DNA of 64,000 bases, from positions 61,556 to 125,555 of the forward strand of contig JAFGYB010000010.1 in assembly GCA_016936355.1 (NCBI GenBank), given 5' to 3'. The position numbers were made by a program, and so were the translations under genes. This document shows, piece by piece, positions 7,929 to 15,670 of the stretch; position 1 is the first letter of the stretch; each line of letters starts with the position of its first letter. Below the pieces are notes generated by a model that saw nothing but the letters and a program-made list of their open reading frames with translations, had not been told where the DNA came from and ran no database searches. This DNA comes from Bacteroidales bacterium. Lineage in GTDB: Bacteria; Bacteroidota; Bacteroidia; Bacteroidales; F082.

Positions 7929-9749
7929 ATGAAAAAATTTTCCCGTGTGCTGGCTTACATTATCCCCTACTGGGGTGCCGCCGTGTTGAACATTATATCG
8001 AATATACTGACCATTGTTTTTTCACTGTTTTCTTTTGCCCTACTGATTCCTTTTCTGAACCTGTTGTTCGACATCAACAAACTGGTGACGGTAAAGCCCG
8101 AATTACACCTCAGCACCCAGTCGGCACTGAACTACCTGAATTACTATGTCAGCCAGATCATTATCCAGCACGGAAAAATACAGGCACTCATTTTCATTTG
8201 TGCCATCATTTTGGCTTCTTTCCTGCTTCGCAACCTGGGACGGTTCTTCGCCATGTATTTTATGGCTACAGTTCGCACCGGGGCTATTCAGGACATCCGT
8301 AACGGCATTTACTCCAAGCTGTTGATCCTGCCCTTGTCCTTTTACTCCAAAAGAAAAAAGGGCGACCTGATGTCGCGGATCACCACCGATGTTCAGGAAG
8401 TTGAGTTTTCCATTATGAACTACCTGGAGATGATCTTCCGCGATCCCATCACCATCATTGCCTATCTGGCGTTTATGATCAGTATGAGCTTTAAACTCAC
8501 CCTGTTTGTTCTGGGAGTACTTCCGGTAACCGGAATCATCATTGGTTTGATCGGACGCAGTCTGAAAAGGAGTTCGAAAGAAGTTCAGATTCGGTTTGCG
8601 GACCTGATGTCCATGATCGAAGAAACCATCAGCGGACTCCGAATTATCAAGGGCTTCAATGCCATACCCTATTTTGACCGCAAATTCTTTAACGACAACA
8701 AAAGCTACAGAAAAAAGCTGGTGAAAGTCTACCGCAGGCGCGATTCCTCGTCACCACTGAGTGAATTCCTTTCGTCCATCGTGATTGTTGTGGTCCTTTG
8801 GTTCGGAGGTCAGATGGTGCTTTCTCCCAACCACGAAATTCAGGCCGCCGATTTCATTACCTATATTGTAGTATTTTCCCAAATCATAACTCCGGCTAAA
8901 TCACTGACACAGAGTTATTACAGCATTCAAAAAGGGATTGCTTCCGCCGAACGCATCTTCGAAATTATGGATGCAGACGAAGTTATTGAAGAAAAAAAGG
9001 AAGCGCTGCCCATCCAAACTTTTAACCAGGAGCTGAGTTTCGATCATGTATCGTTCAAATACGATAAAGACTGGATCCTGAATGACATTAACCTGCGTAT
9101 TCCCAAAGGAAGGATGGTGGCCATCGTGGGCGAATCCGGTGGCGGGAAATCAACCATGGTGGATCTGATTCCCCGTTTCTACGATGTGAGCGAAGGTAAG
9201 GTGGTGTTGGACGGTCAGGATATTCGTAATTATAAAATCGCCGACCTCAGAGGCTTGATGGGCATCGTATCCCAGGAAAGCGTCTTGTTCAACGATACCG
9301 TGTTTAACAACATTGCGTTCGGGCTCAAAGATGTTTCCCATGAGACGGTTGAAAAAGCCGCAAAAATTGCCAATGCTCATGAGTTCATTATCAAGATGGA
9401 AGAAGGGTATGAAACCAACATCGGCGACCGCGGAGTAAAGCTTTCGGGCGGTCAACGACAGCGCCTCAGTATTGCCCGCGCCGTTTTGGCCGACCCCGAC
9501 ATTTTGATCCTGGATGAAGCGACCTCTTCGCTGGATACCGAATCGGAACGCCTGGTTCAGGATGCTCTTTCCAGGATTATGAAAAACCGAACCACGCTGG
9601 TAATTGCGCACCGGTTGTCCACCATACAGAATGCCGACGAGATCATCGTGATTCAAAAAGGAAAGATTGTGGAACGGGGCAACCACGATGAATTGATCCA
9701 ACTCAACGGAGTGTACAACCGACTACAGAAAATGCAGTCCTTCGCCTAA
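7929..9749 (+). CDS. ABC exporter, MsbA-like (fused permease and ATPase)
   Basis: A 606-residue half-transporter with a six-helix type IV permease (about 1-335) followed by an ATPase. Walker A is GESGGGKST near 401, the signature LSGGQ near 507, and Walker B ILILDEATS near 525, with the H-loop in IAHRLST. The order, length and helix pattern fit MsbA/lipid A flippase-like exporters that act as homodimers in the inner membrane. A lipid, glycolipid or drug substrate is possible; the neighbouring glycosyltransferase favours a lipid-linked glycan. Confidence 0.9.
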   Translation: MKKFSRVLAYIIPYWGAAVLNIISNILTIVFSLFSFALLIPFLNLLFDINKLVTVKPELHLSTQSALNYLNYYVSQIIIQHGKIQALIFICAIILASFLLRNLGRFFAMYFMATVRTGAIQDIRNGIYSKLLILPLSFYSKRKKGDLMSRITTDVQEVEFSIMNYLEMIFRDPITIIAYLAFMISMSFKLTLFVLGVLPVTGIIIGLIGRSLKRSSKEVQIRFADLMSMIEETISGLRIIKGFNAIPYFDRKFFNDNKSYRKKLVKVYRRRDSSSPLSEFLSSIVIVVVLWFGGQMVLSPNHEIQAADFITYIVVFSQIITPAKSLTQSYYSIQKGIASAERIFEIMDADEVIEEKKEALPIQTFNQELSFDHVSFKYDKDWILNDINLRIPKGRMVAIVGESGGGKSTMVDLIPRFYDVSEGKVVLDGQDIRNYKIADLRGLMGIVSQESVLFNDTVFNNIAFGLKDVSHETVEKAAKIANAHEFIIKMEEGYETNIGDRGVKLSGGQRQRLSIARAVLADPDILILDEATSSLDTESERLVQDALSRIMKNRTTLVIAHRLSTIQNADEIIVIQKGKIVERGNHDELIQLNGVYNRLQKMQSFA

Positions 9750-9768
9750 AATTTACTGCTTCCGAAGT

Positions 9769-10656
9769 TTATTTCAGCTTTTTAGCCATGGCATGGTAAT
9801 AAGCCGCATTTTTCGCATCGCTCAGCCGGGCATAAACATCGCCCAGAAAAGTGGCTGTCTTGGCAGTAGGCTTGATCTTGTAAAGCATCTGAAAATAATC
9901 CAGTGATTTTTTAAAATTTACGGTGATCACTTTATAAGCCTTCAAAAGATGATTGTACTGAGCAACTGTTCTGTGCGCTTCATAGGCCTTGTTTTCGGCC
10001 TGATAGGAATGTTCGGCCAGCCAGAAATAATGTTTTCCCAGAAAATCCAGCGCAGGTATATTTTTCCGGTCTTTCTTAACCAGTTCCAGCGAAAGCGGCA
10101 AGGCTTCCCTGTCTTTATCCAATCCTACATAAATCTTCAGCAAACCGGTTTCATAAGCCAAACTATCATTCACTTCAGAAGCAATCTTCGGCCACAGGTT
10201 TAAACCGTCCTGCCAGTTTTCACTTTCCACATAGGTCATGAACAGCCTCTTTTGATAGGCTTTAAAATCTTTTCCATCGGGATAATGTTTCACATAATAT
10301 TCCAGGGCATCTATTTCTTTGGAAAGATTATCAATGTTACGGTAGATCTTTACCAACAGATCGTAGGTCTTTTCGTTTTTGGAAACGCTATACCGAGCGG
10401 ATTCCAGGTACCGTTGAGCCAGATCCATCTTTCCCAGCCGATAGGCAACGGCTCCTGCTTTTGTATAATAGGGACATTTGGCTGCCTTTCCCCTTTTTTC
10501 GTACTTGGTAATCTCTTTGGCCCAGATTTTCAACGCTTGTTCATATTTCCCGGCATTGTAGGCCTCCTGACCTTTGTCTTTAGCCTGAACCGAAGAGGTT
10601 ATAAAAACAGAAAAGATAAAAATGAGTAAAAGCGGAATAGTCTTGATCAATCTCAT
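9769..10656 (-). CDS. Exported tetratricopeptide-repeat protein
   Basis: A 295-residue protein with a Sec signal peptide (MRLIKTIPLLLIFIFSVFITSSVQA, residues 1-25). The rest is helical repeats in the TPR style, for example the segments around AYNAGKYEQALKIWAKEI and the last unit LGDVYARLSDAKNAAYYHAM. No enzyme motif is seen. TPR proteins of this kind are scaffolds in the periplasm or outer membrane. The partner is unknown. Confidence 0.82.
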   Translation of the reverse strand: MRLIKTIPLLLIFIFSVFITSSVQAKDKGQEAYNAGKYEQALKIWAKEITKYEKRGKAAKCPYYTKAGAVAYRLGKMDLAQRYLESARYSVSKNEKTYDLLVKIYRNIDNLSKEIDALEYYVKHYPDGKDFKAYQKRLFMTYVESENWQDGLNLWPKIASEVNDSLAYETGLLKIYVGLDKDREALPLSLELVKKDRKNIPALDFLGKHYFWLAEHSYQAENKAYEAHRTVAQYNHLLKAYKVITVNFKKSLDYFQMLYKIKPTAKTATFLGDVYARLSDAKNAAYYHAMAKKLK

Positions 10657-10682
10657 GCAATAAAGTTTTCGATGAAAAGCGG

Positions 10683-10690
10683 CAAAAATA
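10683..10690 (-). promoter_or_regulatory. -7 promoter element (TATTTTTG) for the TPR gene
   Basis: Exact minus-strand match, 26 bases upstream of the start at 10656. Confidence 0.55.
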
Positions 10691-10832
10691 AAATATTTTG
10701 CAGAGACAAAATATTAAAAAACAATAAAGAAGCCCCCGTAAAAACTCATTTCAACGCTAAAACAATCTATTTCAGGCAGTCAAACACAAGAGCTAAATTG
10801 CAGACAAATGGATTGTTTTTCTTTTAAAAGTT

Positions 10833-10840
10833 TATTTTTG
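10833..10840 (+). promoter_or_regulatory. -7 promoter element (TATTTTTG) for the DUF5606-pyrD pair
   Basis: Exact match, 16 bases before the ATG at 10857. TTG at 10813-10815 is a plausible -33 element. Confidence 0.6.
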
Positions 10841-10856
10841 CACAAAATTTTCAAAC

Positions 10857-11303
10857 ATGGACTTAAGTAAGATTTTATCAATTGCGGGCAAAACCGGATT
10901 GTACAAACTGGTTGGAGAAGCGAAGAATAACCTGGTGGTTGAATCTATTCCTGAAGGAAAAAGGACTCCTGCCTTTCCCCACGAACGCATTAGTTCGTTA
11001 CAGGAAATCAGCATTTATACCTCCAAAGAAGATGTTCCTTTGCGGGATGTCTTGAAGAGTCTTTATGAGCTTAAAGAAGGAAAAGCGGTGGATTCGCCCA
11101 AAAAAATGGATTCCAAAGCCGTGAAAGCCTTGTTTGAGGAAGTCCTGCCCGACTACGATCAGGATGCCGTGTATGTATCAGATATGAAGAAAGTTTTCAA
11201 CTGGTACAACATACTACTGAACGGGAACTTACTGGACTTCACCGAAGAAGAAGAAAAGAAAGAAGACAACGAAACCCCGGCTGAAGAAGAAGCCAAAAGC
11301 TAA
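10857..11303 (+). CDS. DUF5606-family protein
   Basis: A 148-residue cytoplasmic protein that I recognise as the Bacteroidota-specific DUF5606 family from the opening DLSKILSIAGKTGLYKLV and ISSLQEISIYT, with a beta-rich N-terminal half. A helical middle contains VKALFEEVLPDYDQDAVY and SDMKKVFNWYNILL. The tail (from about 122) is highly acidic low-complexity sequence. No biochemical function is known to me. The stop is one base before the pyrD start, so the two are cotranscribed. Confidence 0.85.
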   Translation: MDLSKILSIAGKTGLYKLVGEAKNNLVVESIPEGKRTPAFPHERISSLQEISIYTSKEDVPLRDVLKSLYELKEGKAVDSPKKMDSKAVKALFEEVLPDYDQDAVYVSDMKKVFNWYNILLNGNLLDFTEEEEKKEDNETPAEEEAKS

Positions 11304-11304
11304 C

Positions 11305-12351
11305 ATGCTTTATCGGGCTGTCATACGACCGTTACTCTTCAGGTTCGATCCTGAAACCATCCATCATCTTGTTTCCTTTGGACTCAAATTGTTTTTTTCC
11401 ATACCGGGATCAAAAAGAGTACTGCGGGCTTATACCTTACCCAAAAACAAAGTACTGCAAAGAGATCTCTTCGGGATTCACTTTGACAGTCCGGTGGGAA
11501 TAGCTGCAGGTTTTGATAAAAATGCCCATTTGTTCCGTCAGTTATTCCCCCTTGGATTTGGTTTCATTGAGGTTGGAACCATCACACCGAAAGGACAACC
11601 CGGAAATCCCCGACCCCGTCTTTTCCGTTTGCCGCAAGACCGGGCACTGATCAACCGAATGGGATTCAACAACTTCGGACTGGAGGCTGCCATCGACAGG
11701 CTTTCCAAACGAAAATCCGGATATCCCGTGGGCGGGAACCTGGGAAAAAATACGTTGACACCCAACGACACGGCTGTTGAAGACTATGTGTTGCTTTTCG
11801 AAAAATTATTCGATCACGTTGATTATTTTGTGGTAAATGTGAGTTGTCCCAACATCAGCGACCTGAAAGAATTGCAGGATCAGGATGCCCTGGTCGAAAT
11901 CCTGGAACGAATACAAAAAAGCAACAACCAAAAACCGCAACGCAAACCCGTTTTGCTAAAAATCTCTCCCGATCTGAACAACAAACAACTGGATGAAGTA
12001 ATACAGATCGTGGCGCAAACAGGCATTGATGGCGTAGTTGCCGTAAACACATCCATTACCCGCGATAACCTGAACACATCATCCCGGCAGGTACAATCCA
12101 TCGGTAACGGTGGACTGAGCGGAAAACCGTTGCAAAAAAGAGCCCTGGAAGTAGTTCGCTATCTTTCTGAGAAATCAGGAAAGGCCTTCCCTATCATTGG
12201 TGTGGGCGGTATTTTCACCCCTGATGATGCACTGGCTATGCTGGAGGCCGGTGCCGATCTCATCCAGGTTTATACCGGCTTTATCTATGAAGGACCGTTC
12301 CTGGCTCGCAGAATCAACAAAGCCATCATCCGAAAGAATATCGGAAAATAA
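11305..12351 (+). CDS. pyrD: Dihydroorotate dehydrogenase, class 2-like (quinone-dependent)
   Basis: A 348-residue FMN enzyme that oxidises dihydroorotate to orotate in pyrimidine synthesis. The N-terminal helical extension (about 1-45), AAGFDKNA, GFIEVGTITPKGQPGNPRPRLFR and RMGFNN are class 2 features and predict membrane association and quinone as acceptor. The catalytic loop reads NVSCPN, placing Cys181 where Escherichia coli class 2 enzyme has the base Ser175; class 1 enzymes use Cys. FMN-phosphate binding is in IGVGGIFTPDDA and YTGFIYEGP. Confidence 0.95.
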   Translation: MLYRAVIRPLLFRFDPETIHHLVSFGLKLFFSIPGSKRVLRAYTLPKNKVLQRDLFGIHFDSPVGIAAGFDKNAHLFRQLFPLGFGFIEVGTITPKGQPGNPRPRLFRLPQDRALINRMGFNNFGLEAAIDRLSKRKSGYPVGGNLGKNTLTPNDTAVEDYVLLFEKLFDHVDYFVVNVSCPNISDLKELQDQDALVEILERIQKSNNQKPQRKPVLLKISPDLNNKQLDEVIQIVAQTGIDGVVAVNTSITRDNLNTSSRQVQSIGNGGLSGKPLQKRALEVVRYLSEKSGKAFPIIGVGGIFTPDDALAMLEAGADLIQVYTGFIYEGPFLARRINKAIIRKNIGK

Positions 12352-12393
12352 AGCATCCCGTTTGTCGTTGCCGCTCAGTGAATATTTTTCCTG

Positions 12394-12401
12394 TACATTT
12401 G
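12394..12401 (+). promoter_or_regulatory. -7-like element (TACATTTG) abutting a start codon
   Basis: Exact TAnnTTTG match ending four bases before the ATG at 12406. Transcription about seven bases downstream would begin at or after the ATG, so either the mRNA is leaderless or the match is coincidental. Confidence 0.3.
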
Positions 12402-12405
12402 GGCG

Positions 12406-15216
12406 ATGAAACACCAGTATCTTAAATCCTTTTTTCTGTTGGTTGTGTTCGGGCTGCTGTCTTCCAGCGCCTTCAGTCAGTATTACATCACCGGACAGGA
12501 ACCTGCCGGCATCCATTGGATGCAGATCAAAACGCCTCAATTTCGTATTGTTTTTCCCAAAGGATATGATTCCATCGGACAATTGTACTATCGGCTACTA
12601 AAAGCTTCCACACCTCATGTACGAACCCCGTATCTGAACAAAGTCTTTCCCATAACGATTGTTTTGCACAACGAAAGTACCGTTTCCAATGCCTTTGTAA
12701 ACCCCGCCCCTTTTCACGCCGACTTCTTCGAAACACCTTCACAGGAGATCTATCCCCAGCGCTGGCCCAAACAATTAACGCTGCACGAATACCGTCATGT
12801 GGTACAAATGAGTATGATGCGCACCGGATTTGGAAAATTCATTCACCTGATTCTGGGGCAACAGGGAAATGCGCTGCAGTTTGCCGGACTGCCCCTGTGG
12901 TTTATCGAGGGAGATGCCGTATACAGCGAAACCATCCACAGCCACAGCGGAAGGGGAAGAACACCCGATTTTGTTTATCCGCTCAAAGCCCAGGTACTGG
13001 ATAAGAAAATCTATCCGTATGATAAGGCCCAGTTCGGATCCTACAAGGATTTCGTTCCCGATCATTATACACTGGGCTATCAACTGGTATTGAAGGGCAT
13101 ACAACACTACGGTATCAACCTATGGAAACAGGCCATTCTGAACGTGGCACGAAAGCCGTATACACTCTTCCCGTTTTCTCTGAAGTTGCATCAGATAACC
13201 GGTACGGGAAAAGTAAAATTCTATCGCAACACCCTGGAACAATTAAGAACAAAATGGCATGAGGAAGATCAAAAGTTCCACCCGGGAAAATTCACAACAC
13301 TCCCGACAAGCAATCGCTTATACGCCAGTTATTTGTTTGCCAATCCTACCAAAAAAGGCGTCATTTACGAAAAGTCAGGGCTGGATGATACCCACCAGTT
13401 TGTTCTGCTTACCAAGAGTGGAAAAGAAACGAGGCTTTTTACACCCGGATTTGATTACAACGAATCACTCTCTGCCAACGACAGCCTCCTGGTATGGAAC
13501 GAAATGACCTTTGATCCTCGCTGGTCTAACCGCGATTATTCCGATCTGTACATCCGAAACTACCGCAGCAGAAAAACAACCCGTATCACCAAAAAGCAGC
13601 GCCTCTTTGCTCCCGCACTTTCCCCCGACGGAAAAACCATTGTGGCTGTCAGGGTGAACGAACAACAGCAATACGCACTGGATTTTATTGATGTACAAAC
13701 CAAAAAGACAATCCACAGCCTGCACACGGCCAACAATTTATTTTTCCTCACACCTCAATGGTCCTCAGATGGAAAAGCGGTTGTGGTGGCTGTATTGGGT
13801 GACAAGGGAAAAGCTTTGTGGGAAATTAATTCGGGCAATTATCAGATCAAAAAACTGTTGCCCTTTAGCTTCACCGAGATGAAAGAACCGGCTCTGTATA
13901 AAAACTGGCTGATCTACACGGGAACCTATGAAGGAAAGGACAATCTTTATGCACTCAATATTCAAAATCACAAAACATACCGGATATTCAATGCCCGGTT
14001 TGGAGCCCGCAGTGCCCGCTTTTCTGCCAGTGGAAAGCATCTTTATTTTTCCAATTATACAGCCCACGGTTTTGAACCGGCAGTAATGGATTTTGATACC
14101 ACCCGATTCAAACCCTTCAACATCAGCCGGCACTATACGTACCCGATCGACAAACTGGTCCGGAAGAAAACGTTTATTCTGGACGATACTGTTTTGCCGC
14201 GGATCACTCACCCCGAAAAGAGGTACTCCAAAGTCGGACACCTGTTTAATCCATACAGTTGGGGGCCCTTTGTGCTCAATATTAACAGCCTCAGTTTCAA
14301 TCCGGGCTTCTCCATCCTTTCTCAAAACGATTTAAGCACTGCTGTGACCAGTGTAGGCTATGAATACAACCGCAACGAAGAAACCGGAAAATGGAAGTTT
14401 TCTTTCGACTATTACGGCTGGTATCCGGTACTAGGCATCAACGTTACAACCGGTAAAAGGAACGCTTCGATCCTGTACAACAACCAACCGGACCTGCTCC
14501 GCTGGAACGAAACGGAGATTACTGCCAAAGTGATGGTTCCACTGAACCTGAATCGGGGCAAATGGGTCAGAGGCATGCAACCCTATTTTGGCTATGATCT
14601 GTTGCTGCGGCACATGACTTCAACCCAGAATTTACTTCAGTTGAAACCGAAAATTTTCACACTTACGTATCAGTTCTATTGCTATAATTACCTAAAAAAA
14701 TCCCTTCGCGACATTTACCCCCGTTGGGGTCAAACCCTGCTTGCTTCCTACCGACACACTCCTTTTCAGTCGATTCGGGAAACCCAGACGACCGTCCAGT
14801 CTTCACTCTATTTCCCGGGAATCCTGAAACACCAGGGAATATCACTTTATGGCGGGTATGAACACAAAAACAGCGACAATTTTTTCCAAAACATTATACC
14901 GGTACCCCGGGGCTATGCCAACCTTTATTACACCAATTACTACACACTGCGCACTGATTATGTGTTGCCTGTCGCCTACCCCGATTGGAATGTACAGGGG
15001 GCATCCTATTTAAAAAGAATTTATGCGAATGTTTTCTATGATTTTATGAAAAGTCAGCAACCCCGGAGCAATCAATTCAGCAGCACCGGATTGGCGGTTT
15101 TCACCGACTGGAATTTCCTGAGCTTGTTCCCGGATGTTTCGCTGGGCGTGCGCTGGAATTACAGAATCAACCAAAAAAGCAGTACTTTTGACTTTCTGTT
15201 CAACGTAACTTTTTAG
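12406..15216 (+). CDS. Exported zinc-metalloprotease-like / beta-propeller / beta-barrel protein
   Basis: A 936-residue protein with a signal peptide (1-24). The N-terminal domain carries a gluzincin-type zinc site: HEYRH (127-131) plus the third ligand Glu168 in WFIEGDAVYSE, as in the peptidase MA-like family. From about 285 to 585 there are TolB/WD40-like repeats, with segments such as FAPALSPDGKTIV and TPQWSSDGKAV. The last third (about 610-936) is rich in alternating aromatic strands and ends in VTF, as outer-membrane beta-barrels do. A surface-facing protease or sugar/peptide binder anchored by a barrel is the likely picture; the substrate is unknown. The 3' end is 14 bases from the next gene. 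Confidence 0.75.
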   Translation: MKHQYLKSFFLLVVFGLLSSSAFSQYYITGQEPAGIHWMQIKTPQFRIVFPKGYDSIGQLYYRLLKASTPHVRTPYLNKVFPITIVLHNESTVSNAFVNPAPFHADFFETPSQEIYPQRWPKQLTLHEYRHVVQMSMMRTGFGKFIHLILGQQGNALQFAGLPLWFIEGDAVYSETIHSHSGRGRTPDFVYPLKAQVLDKKIYPYDKAQFGSYKDFVPDHYTLGYQLVLKGIQHYGINLWKQAILNVARKPYTLFPFSLKLHQITGTGKVKFYRNTLEQLRTKWHEEDQKFHPGKFTTLPTSNRLYASYLFANPTKKGVIYEKSGLDDTHQFVLLTKSGKETRLFTPGFDYNESLSANDSLLVWNEMTFDPRWSNRDYSDLYIRNYRSRKTTRITKKQRLFAPALSPDGKTIVAVRVNEQQQYALDFIDVQTKKTIHSLHTANNLFFLTPQWSSDGKAVVVAVLGDKGKALWEINSGNYQIKKLLPFSFTEMKEPALYKNWLIYTGTYEGKDNLYALNIQNHKTYRIFNARFGARSARFSASGKHLYFSNYTAHGFEPAVMDFDTTRFKPFNISRHYTYPIDKLVRKKTFILDDTVLPRITHPEKRYSKVGHLFNPYSWGPFVLNINSLSFNPGFSILSQNDLSTAVTSVGYEYNRNEETGKWKFSFDYYGWYPVLGINVTTGKRNASILYNNQPDLLRWNETEITAKVMVPLNLNRGKWVRGMQPYFGYDLLLRHMTSTQNLLQLKPKIFTLTYQFYCYNYLKKSLRDIYPRWGQTLLASYRHTPFQSIRETQTTVQSSLYFPGILKHQGISLYGGYEHKNSDNFFQNIIPVPRGYANLYYTNYYTLRTDYVLPVAYPDWNVQGASYLKRIYANVFYDFMKSQQPRSNQFSSTGLAVFTDWNFLSLFPDVSLGVRWNYRINQKSSTFDFLFNVTF

Positions 15217-15230
15217 AAAATCATAAAGCC

Positions 15231-15593
15231 ATGATGTACTCCATAATAAAATTCCTGATCACCGTCGTTTCGATCATGATCATTGGCGGATTGCTGCCGG
15301 GTGTACGCATCAAAGGGTCCAGCTTTTTGACCGCCTCACTGGCTGCCCTCGTAATTGCCCTGCTCAACTACCTTATCTACCCTTTTATGGTCATCGTCAC
15401 GTTGCCGGTCACCGTTCTGACTTTTGGATTTTTCCTGCTGACTCTGAATGCCCTGATCATCCAACTGGCCTCGTGGATCATTCCCAATTTCGAGGTGGAC
15501 AGCTTTGGCTGGTCCGTATTGTTCGCTCTTTTGCTGAGCATCATTACTTTTGTGCTGGAAATTTTCGTTTTCCCCATCGGACCTTTAGCCTAA
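15231..15593 (+). CDS. Holin-4-superfamily membrane protein (YvlD-like)
   Basis: A 120-residue protein made almost wholly of four hydrophobic helices (about 5-22, 30-52, 56-80, 92-115). The loop GGLLPGVRIKG and the segment LNYLIYPF are typical of the family often named phage holin family 4 or YvlD. No phage genes lie nearby, so the name reflects topology rather than origin. Start could be Met1 or Met2. Confidence 0.85.
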   Translation: MMYSIIKFLITVVSIMIIGGLLPGVRIKGSSFLTASLAALVIALLNYLIYPFMVIVTLPVTVLTFGFFLLTLNALIIQLASWIIPNFEVDSFGWSVLFALLLSIITFVLEIFVFPIGPLA

Positions 15594-15670
15594 TGACAAA
15601 GATTTTTTTCGGGTCCGACACCCTAAACCGGTACCATACCCGTTGTTGTACTAAACAATAGGAAAATTTT

